A stretch of DNA of 64,000 nucleotides, from the NCBI RefSeq assembly GCF_002159335.1, contig NZ_NFHP01000005.1, positions 178,805 to 242,804 of the forward strand, in the 5' to 3' direction. The notes beneath the pieces were generated by a model. The model worked only from the letters and a program-made list of their open reading frames with translations. It was not told the DNA's origin and did not search any database. Shown here piece after piece: positions 51,801-57,581 of this stretch. Within the stretch, counting starts at the first letter, position 1. Every line of letters begins with the position of its first letter. This DNA is from Collinsella sp. An7 (GTDB taxonomy: Bacteria > Actinomycetota > Coriobacteriia > Coriobacteriales > Coriobacteriaceae). A program made the translations under genes and the position numbers.

Positions 51801-52095
51801 GGTCGAGGTTGTTTCTAAGCGTAAGCTCGAGGCCCACGCCACCCACGCCGCGCTCGCGACCGCGTCGTTCGAGCTCGAACTGGCGCGGGTCCTTCGCGCT
51901 CTCCATCGTCTTGATGAAGGTCGGCTCGCTGAACAGGAAGCGCACGCTGTCGATCTTCGACAGCTCGTCCTTGAGCTCCTTGTACGCGAAGACGGTGAAG
52001 TAGGCGCTGATGATGGAGAGCTTCGCACCCTCATCGATGGACGAGGCGAGCGCGTCTCCCAGTCTGTTGGCGCCGACGTTGTCGAGAAGTTTCAT
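48838..52095 (-). CDS. SNF2-type helicase with degenerate PLD-like N-terminal domain
   Basis: A 1085-aa protein. Residues 1-180 resemble a phospholipase-D-like domain (SIISAYFTVFAYKELKDEL, then FNGMMANFTQEGLGYE), but the usual HxK is replaced by sequence around MIQPGGTYVVE, so this part is probably inactive as a nuclease. The ATPase follows: ADSVGLGKTYEA (about 280-291), VIDESHNF, LSATPVNN, and ISEGQNLQ...QRFGRIDRLGS (about 800-830). It should move on or remodel DNA. ATG at 52095 overlaps the RHH stop by one base. Confidence 0.88.
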   Translation of the reverse strand: MKLLDNVGANRLGDALASSIDEGAKLSIISAYFTVFAYKELKDELSKIDSVRFLFSEPTFIKTMESAKDPRQFELERRGRERGVGGVGLELTLRNNLDQRAIARECAEWIRGKGSFRSARQRGMIQPGGTYVVENPDGSMQGFNGMMANFTQEGLGYEHRPGTITLVNNYEGASETAQLKTIFDFVWDNPDMVEGVTEHVAEQVETLYRENPPEFIYFLTLYHLFRDYMEDEEDNGIRSGLNFEESVVWSKLYDFQKDAVVGAIRKLEKYKGCIIADSVGLGKTYEALAVIKYYQERNDRILVLCPKRLRENWTLWTNDNDDRNPLADDRFSYTVLNHTDLSRYSGMSGEVDLEHLRWGNFDLLVIDESHNFRNKSTDAEKKDRYTRLIEDVIKSGRRTKVLMLSATPVNNRLLDLRNQIELITEGDDAYLADTDGIPSITQVTRVAQQRFNEWSKLPDEERTTESFAETVNADYFKLLDVLTIARSRKHITKYYGAESGTFPTRRPPISFQTPIDLLGELPPIAELNDMIAQLTFAQYQLLGYVRHNLRKKYEDRYGDTWGKDFDSQVHRTAAVANLMRVNVLKRMESSVNSFRITLRRILEGCESLLAQLDALDSGGAASAGTTGWDGGFDDDDDAAEEFEAGSKVQVDLRDVDRLKLRPDLEFDVTVLRALLEYADAVTPERDAKLAKLKEFIAEKVSHPYNPDNRKVLVFSAFSDTTTYLFDQLAPWLKDELGMECAEVSGDRNRTYSLKLRRTSFENILARFSPVSKELPDAQRAQGEIDVVLATDCISEGQNLQDCDCLVNYDIHWNPVRIIQRFGRIDRLGSRNTQIQLVNFWPDIALDEYIQLEGRVKGRMALLDASATGEENVLESKASGEMNDLKYRRQQLKQLQEEVLDLEDISGGISITDLQFDDFRVELQRYAKEHPGLLENAPMGVHAVAPIPDELRGEVEPGVIFCLMQNDDARNPMDANPTFPYYVAYVTADGTCVTKHTQPKTALDIMRAACAGHAEPIADLCRAFNRETKDGLRMGAYTDLLNTVVSSITGVQEEKGVDSLFSLGEVGGGAVSGFDDYSLVSFVVLR

Positions 52096-52301
52096 CAGCG
52101 ACCACGCTCCACAAGACGCTCGATGAGGCACATCTTCACGTAGCTCGTGAACGACATGCCCGAGAGCTCGGCGGCCTCTTTCGCCGCGTCACGGAGGTTC
52201 TCCGGTATGCGCATGCTCACCGGAACGACGTCACCGCCAACGAGAAACGACTGGAGCTCCCCGGCCGCCGCGCCGCTGTCTAAAAGCTCGCTGTACTTCA
52301 T
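52095..52301 (-). CDS. Ribbon-helix-helix protein, first gene of the defence operon
   Basis: A 68-aa protein. VPVSMRIPENLRDAAKEAAE and GMSFTSYVKMCLIERL form a CopG/antitoxin-like ribbon-helix-helix. No toxin gene is beside it, so a role as operon repressor is more likely than an antitoxin role. TCAGGAGCC precedes the ATG at 52301, and a perfect palindrome stands 14 nt above. Stop and helicase start overlap (TGATG). Confidence 0.75.
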   Translation of the reverse strand: MKYSELLDSGAAAGELQSFLVGGDVVPVSMRIPENLRDAAKEAAELSGMSFTSYVKMCLIERLVERGR

Positions 52302-52314
52302 AAAGGCTCCTGAG

Positions 52315-52329
52315 AATGCAATTTGCATT
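52315..52329. promoter_or_regulatory. Perfect palindrome at the head of the defence operon
   Basis: AATGCAATTTGCATT, a 7-1-7 perfect palindrome between the likely promoter (TAGAAT or TGTAAT on the minus strand at 52343-52348 or 52327-52332) and the ribosome site. It is the natural operator for the ribbon-helix-helix product. Confidence 0.65.
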
Positions 52330-52484
52330 ACAACTTGTTTTATTCTAGCAGCGGTGGAGACGTTGGAGGGTAGCAACGGTCTGACAGGCGTCCGGCGATT
52401 GATTGAACCTCTTCTCCGGTAATTCCATATGGGCCTAATGCCATATGTCGCAACCGAACGAGAAGCTCTCCGAACTTCCAAGGC

Positions 52485-52537
52485 AATAAAAACGCCCATC
52501 CCCTGGGCATCAATGCCGGGCCCAGGGGATGGGCGTC
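52485..52537 (-). terminator. Terminator closing the second small-protein cluster
   Basis: ACGCCCATCCCCTGGGC pairs with GCCCAGGGGATGGGCGT around an 11-nt loop, then TTTTTATTG on the minus strand. Confidence 0.92.
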
Positions 52538-52565
52538 CACTGTTTTCCCTCCGCGCGAAGGATGA

Positions 52566-52729
52566 CTACGCCTCCTCTCCTCGCTCCAGCTCAGGGGCTA
52601 TCTGCGCAGCAATCGACACTCCGGCACGTAACCACGCAGCCAAGACGAATCAAACGCCTCGCGCTCCTCCGAGCTTGTGACATGCTCTAGATCCTCGAGA
52701 AGGCGAAGCACGTATTTCTTTGCGTCCAT
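52566..52729 (-). pseudogene. Frameshifted paralogue of the 37814-37966 gene
   Basis: From ATG 52729 the frame gives MDAKKYVLRLLEDLEHVTS, SSEEREAFDSSWLRGYV, then runs into CRLLRR and stops at 52598 (43 aa). One base shift after RGYV restores AGVSIAAQIAPELERGEEA, parallel to AGVATAAQYALEGGG in the other copy, ending at 52566. The loss of a base near 52625 is the simplest reading. It could still make a 43-aa product. Confidence 0.6.
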
Positions 52730-52795
52730 GTAAATCACCTCCCATCGCACCAGTGCCTCATTTTGTGCATATATCGGCAGTAGAGAGCGCGTGAC

Positions 52796-52840
52796 AAGAA
52801 AAAGGGAGCGGCCCTTGCCCGGAAAACCCGGACAAGGGCC
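52796..52840 (-). terminator. Terminator after the 114-aa protein gene
   Basis: GGCCCTTGTCCGGG pairs with CCGGGCAAGGGCC (short bulge), followed by a run ending CCCTTTTTC on the minus strand. Confidence 0.75.
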
Positions 52841-52849
52841 TCATCACGC

Positions 52850-53194
52850 CTAAAGGCCAATTTCCCAGGCCTCGGGCATGACATCGTGAATGTCGCCTTC
52901 GCTGCTCTCGATGCGATCGAGCATTGCGACGGCGCACTGGGCAATCTCGAGGCCTATGTAGCGCGCCTGCGCGTCGAGGGCGAGCGCGGCCCACTCGGGC
53001 CAGGTGCAGCCGTCGGGGTCCTCGCGGGAGGCGTCCCAGGACGCCGCGTAGTCGTCGAGCGACTCCTCGAACGTGAGCAGGTAGCGCCTGACCAGCGCGG
53101 ATGCGAGGCCGGTGACGTCCTCGAACGGGGCGGCGCGCTCGATGGCGTAGCCGGCCGCGAGATGTCTGACCTCGTTGATCTCGGCGGGCGTCAT
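52850..53194 (-). CDS. Unknown 114-aa protein
   Basis: A 114-aa acidic protein, helical by composition (LVRRYLLTFEESLDDYAASW). No family recognised. Start ATG 53194 overlaps the stop of the gene before it (ATGA), so translation is coupled. No counterpart exists in the first small-protein cluster. Confidence 0.6.
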   Translation of the reverse strand: MTPAEINEVRHLAAGYAIERAAPFEDVTGLASALVRRYLLTFEESLDDYAASWDASREDPDGCTWPEWAALALDAQARYIGLEIAQCAVAMLDRIESSEGDIHDVMPEAWEIGL

Positions 53195-53523
53195 CTCATC
53201 CCATCCTCTCCCGCGTCCGTGTAGTACGCGTACTCGGGCTCGAAGGCGGGGCTGTCGAAGAGCTGCTCGATCTGCTCCACGGTGAGCCGGCTGATCTGCT
53301 CGGATGTGAACTGCCCGTTGTCGGCGAGCATCCACGCCTTGGGCCACCAGCCTGGGTAGCGGGACCAGACCTCGTCCCAGTCGCCCTCGGAGACGTACTC
53401 GGCGAAGTCGTTGAGGCGGTAGACGCCCTCGTATGGTTCGAAGCTGGGCCTGATGCGGGCCTTGAGCTCGACGGTCACGTCGATGATTGTGTCCATGACC
53501 CTCTTTCCGATGGGCTCGCCCAT
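53191..53523 (-). CDS. Unknown 110-aa protein, paralogue of 38033-38365
   Basis: A 110-aa protein: FEPYEGVYRLNDFAEYVSEG, WWPKAWMLADNGQFTSEQIS and PAFEPEYAYYTDAGEDGM line up with the copy at 38033-38365 without gaps. GATAGGAGGCCCCGACC precedes the ATG at 53523. Unknown function. Confidence 0.65.
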   Translation of the reverse strand: MGEPIGKRVMDTIIDVTVELKARIRPSFEPYEGVYRLNDFAEYVSEGDWDEVWSRYPGWWPKAWMLADNGQFTSEQISRLTVEQIEQLFDSPAFEPEYAYYTDAGEDGMR

Positions 53524-53535
53524 GGTCGGGGCCTC

Positions 53536-54162
53536 CTATCTCGGGACGCGGCGCACGGTGGGCGTGCGCAGGTAGTTGTTGATGTTGTCGGCGCAGGCGT
53601 CGCCGTTGTACATGCGCACGTAGGGCACGCCGGAGGTGTCGAGACCGTTCACGACTCGCCCGTCGCCGACGCCGACGACGGGGAACGCCTCGTAGCGGCC
53701 GCCCACCTGCCGCACGTAGACCTCGTCGCCGACCTCGACCGATGAGGTCGGCACCTCCTCGGCGTCGAGGAAGGCGCCGAGCTGTTGGTCAGCTGGCTGT
53801 GCGGCGTCGATTTCCTTGAGCATCATGTCGAGCGGGTACTCGTCCTGCTCCTCGAAACCACCCCATGGGTAGACGCGGTCGACGATCTCCCAACCCCGGA
53901 TTACGTAGATGCCGTTGTCGCCGGGGTCCATCCGCTCGTCTGTCGTGTACTTCGAGATGCCGACGGAGAGGCCCCCCGCGCCCATGAAGTTGGCTATCAC
54001 CTGGCACAGGCGCGCCCACCCGTACTCGTCGGAGTCCGGCGGGCGGAACCCACGCAGGTCGCAGTAGCGCAGGAACGCCTCGACGCTGTCACGGCCTCCG
54101 TTCCAGTGGAGGTAGATGCCTAAATCTTTCTTCTCGGTGGTGATGACGGCACGGTTGCCCAT
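53536..54162 (-). CDS. Unknown 208-aa protein
   Basis: A 208-aa protein starting MGNRAVITTEKKDLGIYLHW. Such N-termini (GNRAVITT...YLHWNGG) are shared by proteins on mobile elements of gut bacteria; no function is known to me. The C-terminal half (VGDEVYVRQVGGRYEAFPVV) looks like a small beta domain. AGAGGGGAGACCGTC precedes the ATG at 54162. It is 12 nt before the paralogue gene 53191-53523. Confidence 0.62.
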   Translation of the reverse strand: MGNRAVITTEKKDLGIYLHWNGGRDSVEAFLRYCDLRGFRPPDSDEYGWARLCQVIANFMGAGGLSVGISKYTTDERMDPGDNGIYVIRGWEIVDRVYPWGGFEEQDEYPLDMMLKEIDAAQPADQQLGAFLDAEEVPTSSVEVGDEVYVRQVGGRYEAFPVVGVGDGRVVNGLDTSGVPYVRMYNGDACADNINNYLRTPTVRRVPR

Positions 54163-54225
54163 GACGGTCTCCCCTCTATTCGATTGTGTGTGGATCAGAT
54201 AGGGCCCCGGCCGCACGGGGCGTCC

Positions 54226-54567
54226 TCACGCCCCTGCGCGGAGGCTCGCATCGAAGCGAACGACGCGGGCAACCTGACCGAAGCCGCCGTAGGTCACGGG
54301 GGCGCCGACCTCCGCGAGGCCTTCCCCCTCGAGGGCGCGCGCGTAGGGCAGCCTCTCCGCCGGCACGAAGGCCCAGTCGTCGCCCGGCAGGTCGCGCTCC
54401 GGCAGGTTGACCGTCAGGTCGCACCAGAGCCCGTCGTCGCCCTCCTCGGGGTCCTCCTCGTAGAGCAGGACGGCGAGGCGGCCGTTGCACCGGTAGCGGT
54501 CGGGCACCGGCACGAGCGGGGGCGTGTTCTCGAGGCGGATGCGCGTGGGCGCCGCCGCGCGCCTCAT
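54226..54567 (-). CDS. DUF4313-like protein, paralogue of 38442-38786
   Basis: A 113-aa protein with CNGRLAVLLYEEDPEEG, DGLWCDLTVNLPE and GDDWAFVPAERLPY; the same blocks and order as in 38442-38786. Start ATG 54567 overlaps the stop of the gene before it (ATGA). Function unknown. Confidence 0.68.
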   Translation of the reverse strand: MRRAAAPTRIRLENTPPLVPVPDRYRCNGRLAVLLYEEDPEEGDDGLWCDLTVNLPERDLPGDDWAFVPAERLPYARALEGEGLAEVGAPVTYGGFGQVARVVRFDASLRAGA

Positions 54568-55202
54568 CGCCGGGCCCCCTGCCCCGCACTCGCGCCGCCC
54601 ACGCGCAGCGACTCGGTCAGTGGCCCGCCGCCGAGCAGCTCGGCGGCGAAGGCGAGCGAGAGCGGGGCGCCCTCCGGCGCGGAGGCACGGATGTCCCCCG
54701 CGACCCTCACGCCGACCTTGAGCGAAGCGCGGTCTCGATAAAAGAGCTGGCTCACGGTGTGCCATGCCCCGTCGGTGGTCCGAGCAATCCGGCCGGTTAC
54801 GACCGAGCCGACCCATCCCGGGCAGTCGGTGAGCTGGGATCCCTCGACCTCGTAGGCGATGCCCGTCGCGATGTCGGTGAGCGCGGCGAGGCCGCCGTCC
54901 GTGTCGCAGGCGTCGTATGCGAAGCTGGCGAAGAGGTTCGTCCCCGCGACGGAGGAGGCGTCGTCGCGCGCGGCCCCCGCGGGGAGCCCCGCCGCGTAGC
55001 GCGAGAGGGGCGTGGGGCCGCCCCCGGGGCGGTGATCGAACAGGAACCAGTCCGCGAAGGTCACGAGGCCGATCTCGAAGAGGTCCTCCCGGGGGACGAC
55101 GGAGTCGACGTAGGCGTCAACGGCGCGCTGGAACTGCTCCGGGGACCCGGCCCGGGCGTCCCGGAGCGCGACGTTGAGGAGGTCACAGAGCGACTGGAGC
55201 AT
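54564..55202 (-). CDS. Unknown 212-aa protein
   Basis: A 212-aa soluble protein. No family recognised; VPREDLFEIGLVTFADWFLF and GAWHTVSQLFYRDRASLKVG stand out. GAGAAAGGAATCGCC precedes the ATG at 55202. It follows ssb by 160 nt, with a long inverted repeat between, and is coupled to the DUF4313-like gene. Confidence 0.6.
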   Translation of the reverse strand: MLQSLCDLLNVALRDARAGSPEQFQRAVDAYVDSVVPREDLFEIGLVTFADWFLFDHRPGGGPTPLSRYAAGLPAGAARDDASSVAGTNLFASFAYDACDTDGGLAALTDIATGIAYEVEGSQLTDCPGWVGSVVTGRIARTTDGAWHTVSQLFYRDRASLKVGVRVAGDIRASAPEGAPLSLAFAAELLGGGPLTESLRVGGASAGQGARR

Positions 55203-55240
55203 GGCGATTCCTTTCTCTGCATGGGATTCGGGGGGCGTCT

Positions 55241-55329
55241 CCGCAGCGGGCGCAGCAGCGACGGATTACCCCTCCGCTCTTCGTCGTTGTCGAGCAGTCG
55301 GGGTGTCATCTCCGCTGCGCCCGCTGCGG
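55241..55329 (-). other. 16-bp perfect inverted repeat in the leader after ssb
   Basis: CCGCAGCGGGCGCAGC (55241-55256) faces its exact complement at 55314-55329 across 57 nt. In RNA it would make a stable stem between ssb and the 54564 gene. No T-run follows, so it is not a plain terminator; processing site, attenuator or SSB-related site are options. Confidence 0.6.
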
Positions 55330-55362
55330 CGCCGGCCTTTATGTGTGAGTGTTTTCGGGGCC

Positions 55363-55716
55363 TCACGCCGCCGCGGGGGCGTCCCCCGGGCGCTTGGTCC
55401 GCCAGTCGATCTCGTCGACCATGACCTCGACCTTGCTGCGGCGCTGCCCCTGGCGGTCGGTGTAGGAGAGCTGGCGAAGGCGCCCTTGCGCCATGACGAG
55501 CGAACCCTTGGTGAGGTATCGGCAGATCGCCTCGGCCCTCGCGCCGAAGACGGCGCAGTCGATGTAGCTGGGGCGCTCCTCGTAGCCCCCGTCCGCGCCT
55601 CTCACGCGCTCCGAGACGGCCACGGTGAAGTTGAGCACCATGGTCCCGCCCTTCGTGGAGCGCAGCGTGGCGTTCTCCACGAGGTGTCCCGATATTGCTG
55701 CCGAATTGACTGACAT
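55363..55716 (-). CDS. ssb: Single-stranded DNA-binding protein of the element
   Basis: A 117-aa OB-fold protein. ISGHLVENATLRSTKGGTMV, LNFTVAVSERVRG, YIDCAVFGARAEAICRYLTK and GSLVMAQGRLRQLSY are the SSB core. The acidic tail that recruits host replication proteins is absent: it ends GDAPAAA. Short plasmid/ICE SSBs of this sort are common. AGAAGGGATCGATTC precedes the ATG at 55716. First gene from the right end, reading inward. Confidence 0.88.
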   Translation of the reverse strand: MSVNSAAISGHLVENATLRSTKGGTMVLNFTVAVSERVRGADGGYEERPSYIDCAVFGARAEAICRYLTKGSLVMAQGRLRQLSYTDRQGQRRSKVEVMVDEIDWRTKRPGDAPAAA

Positions 55717-55859
55717 GAATCGATCCCTTCTCTCTATGGGCAGTGACGCACACCCACCCGTGGCGGCGCTGGCAGCGACGCCAAAGAGAGAAGAGAGCAA
55801 CAGTAGGAGGGCCTGTCGCAATCGCGGCAGTCTCTATCTCAACACTCAATATTCTGATT

Positions 55860-55891
55860 ATGGTGGCGATATGGTGGCGGGTTTGGTGGCG
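55860..55891. repeat. Three direct repeats, candidate integrase arm sites (right)
   Basis: ATGGTGGCG at 55860 and 55871, TTGGTGGCG at 55883: the same motif, order and 11/12-nt spacing as at the left end (24732, 24743, 24755). Confidence 0.65.
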
Positions 55892-55928
55892 AAAAGAAAA
55901 CAGGTCAGAGACTATAGCCTCTGACCTG
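55892..55928 (-). terminator. Replacement terminator for tRNA-Val carried by the element
   Basis: On the minus strand AGGTCAGAG, short loop, CTCTGACCT, then GTTTTCTTTTC. It sits just inside the element behind the restored tRNA gene and takes the place of the one left behind at 24527-24563. Confidence 0.8.
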
Positions 55929-55932
55929 CGAA

Positions 55933-55981
55933 TTCGTGGTGGGCGTTACAAGATTTGAACTTGTGACCTCTTCCGTGTCAG
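55933..55981. repeat. attR: 49-bp repeat within the intact tRNA-Val
   Basis: Identical to 24570-24618. Its right end lies in the anticodon arm, so the element brings the 3' half that restores a complete tRNA gene. Confidence 0.92.
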
Positions 55982-56011
55982 GGAAGCGCTCTCCCCCTGA
56001 GCTAAACGCCC
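55937..56011 (-). tRNA. tRNA-Val (GAC)
   Basis: A complete cloverleaf on the minus strand: acceptor GGGCGTT/AACGCCC, D-arm TAGCTCAGGGGGAGAGC, anticodon loop with GAC in CCTGACACGG, T-arm with GTTCAAATC, and encoded CCA. It is the integration site of the element. Confidence 0.95.
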
Positions 56012-56153
56012 GTTCAGGGTGCGCCGCAGCGCAGGTGATAATATACCGAACCTCGCGGGGCGTGTAAAGCACCAATCTCAAAAAAGTCGCAAGCGCGGGC
56101 GAGAAGGGGTTACCAAGCGCACGGCGCCCCATCACGCCCTCGCGGCCACTCCC

Positions 56154-57074
56154 CTACTTTGCCGCCGGCGGAATATCCTCGCCGATACGCATGTTCTCAA
56201 ACGTCTTTGCCATAAACCGGTCGTCAAAGTGCGTGTCCACGTAGACCTCAAAGCCGTTCCGCGGCGGCATGCCCTCAAGACGCTGGCCCGCTCGCCAGAA
56301 GCACGCGATCGTCATCACCACGTCAAGCGCGATGAATGCCGCCAGAAGCGTCACGAGCACCACTTGCTTGCGCGACGTGGGCTCGCCGATGCGGAAGATG
56401 AGCTCCGGCATGATCACGCGGCACCACACCACGCCAAGAATCCCCCACATGGCCACAAAGCGCCACGCGATCCACTGCGTGATGTGGTCGGGCAGGCCCA
56501 GATAGGTCCACGATTGCAGATGGGCAAAGGTCTCCATGCTCCACCCGGCCGTCTGCTCCAGAAGGCTCCCCAGCACCGCCGAGAGCAGAAAGATCTTCCA
56601 GACCTTCTCTTTGCGCAGCGGCCAGAGCACCATGGTGAGCAGTACCGCCCCCACGCCGTACAGCGGCGAGAACGGCCCCCACACAAGCCCCACGCGACTC
56701 TCGAGAATCCCAAAGACGATGAACGTATAGACCGTCTCGATCACAAGCCCCAGCACCGAGGCAATGAGGAAGATGATCACGTACTGATACGCACCGGGCT
56801 TGGTGTCGTTGAGAAAGTCCTCGCGCATCTCGAGGCGCGCCTGCATGATGGCGTTACGCTGCTCGTTGGACACGCGGGCGCGCACCTTGCGGGCGCCGCT
56901 CGTTGTGGCCGACCAAAGCGCGTCAGCGTAAACACCGGCGTCGAGCCTTCCCTGGTTGAGCATCCGGCTGAAGGCCCGGCCGCGCGCTCGCCCCTCGAGG
57001 TAGCGCTGAACGGCGCCAATCACAAAACGCGCCACCACAAACGCCAAGATGATAAAGAGTGTGATAGTGAGCAA
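56154..57074 (-). CDS. CmpB-type putative ABC-transporter membrane protein
   Basis: A 306-aa membrane protein. One hydrophobic helix at the N-terminus, a basic cytosolic stretch (residues 22-90), then four or five membrane segments from about residue 98 to 250. VWGPFSPLYGVGAVLL is typical of the CmpB-type (putative ABC-transporter type IV) family; the substrate is unknown and no ATPase is near. The start is TTG at 57074 with GAGGGATGGGAC upstream; no better codon precedes the first helix. Confidence 0.75.
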   Translation of the reverse strand: MLTITLFIILAFVVARFVIGAVQRYLEGRARGRAFSRMLNQGRLDAGVYADALWSATTSGARKVRARVSNEQRNAIMQARLEMREDFLNDTKPGAYQYVIIFLIASVLGLVIETVYTFIVFGILESRVGLVWGPFSPLYGVGAVLLTMVLWPLRKEKVWKIFLLSAVLGSLLEQTAGWSMETFAHLQSWTYLGLPDHITQWIAWRFVAMWGILGVVWCRVIMPELIFRIGEPTSRKQVVLVTLLAAFIALDVVMTIACFWRAGQRLEGMPPRNGFEVYVDTHFDDRFMAKTFENMRIGEDIPPAAK

Positions 57075-57171
57075 CGAAGTCCCATCCCTCGGTTATCACG
57101 GCAAAACCCGTGGTCACAGCCCATCAGCACATGGGCACATTTTACCCCAGCAAAATTTTTCAAAACAATGC

Positions 57172-57200
57172 TTGCACTCCCGCACAGACCCGTGTATAGT
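57172..57200 (+). promoter_or_regulatory. Promoter of the tRNA-Gly/tRNA-Cys unit
   Basis: TTGCAC, exactly 17 nt, TATAGT, ending 13 nt before tRNA-Gly. Confidence 0.8.
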
Positions 57201-57213
57201 ATCTCCTTGCCAA

Positions 57214-57289
57214 GCGGACATGGCTCAGTTGGTAGAGCACAACCTTGCCAAGGTTGGGGTCGCGGGTTCGAGCCCCGTTGTCCGCTCCA
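57214..57289 (+). tRNA. tRNA-Gly (GCC)
   Basis: Acceptor GCGGACA/TGTCCGC, anticodon loop CTTGCCAAG with GCC, T-arm GGGTTCGAGCCCC, encoded CCA. Confidence 0.96.
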
Positions 57290-57301
57290 TTGCATGCGAA
57301 G

Positions 57302-57330
57302 GGCCGGATGATTTCTCGTTCGGCCTTTTT
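57302..57330 (+). terminator. Terminator-like hairpin between tRNA-Gly and tRNA-Cys
   Basis: GGCCG, 14-nt loop, CGGCC, TTTTT. It ends 5 nt before tRNA-Cys, so it may only partly stop transcription. Confidence 0.5.
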
Positions 57331-57334
57331 CATC

Positions 57335-57408
57335 GGCGACGTGGCCAAGTGGTAAGGCAGAGGCCTGCAAAGCCTTTACCCCCAGTTCGAATCTGGGCGT
57401 CGCCTCCA
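57335..57408 (+). tRNA. tRNA-Cys (GCA)
   Basis: Acceptor GGCGACG/CGTCGCC, anticodon loop CCTGCAAAG with GCA, T-arm CAGTTCGAATCTG, encoded CCA. Confidence 0.95.
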
Positions 57409-57417
57409 TGATTGTTA

Positions 57418-57446
57418 AGGGTGCCCCCGTGGCACCCTTTTTTGTT
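57418..57446 (+). terminator. Terminator after tRNA-Cys
   Basis: GGGTGCC, 5-nt loop, GGCACCC, then TTTTTTG. Confidence 0.92.
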
Positions 57447-57581
57447 TGCAGTTGGCCTGAGCTGGCACCCCCCCCACCAGGACGCCTCATCTCTTATGTA
57501 TAGCGGATTGCGTCGTCTCGACCGCTCGTGTACCAACCTTGCGGCGCACATCCGACGCCACCAGGCCGTCGCCACCCAGCG

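Larger units (their letters stand above)
24570..55981. mobile_element. Integrative mobilizable element in tRNA-Val(GAC)
   Basis: About 31.4 kb bounded by a 49-bp perfect direct repeat of the tRNA-Val 3' part. It carries an integrase beside the left end, an excisionase-like protein, an SF3 helicase, a MobV relaxase, ParA with an RHH partner, SSB, a six-gene restriction-type defence operon and small cargo proteins. No VirB4, VirD4 or other conjugation genes are seen, so transfer would need help from another element. Mixed gene orientation and local base composition (an AT-rich gene at 36.9-37.7 kb) indicate a composite history. Confidence 0.9.

Noticed and set aside
52095..52301. Antitoxin of a toxin-antitoxin pair
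   Set aside because: The next gene is a 1085-aa helicase and no small toxin-like frame is on either side.
24570..55981. Self-transmissible conjugative element or prophage
   Set aside because: No VirB4/VirD4-type ATPases, no other secretion genes, and no capsid, portal, terminase or lysis genes are present.
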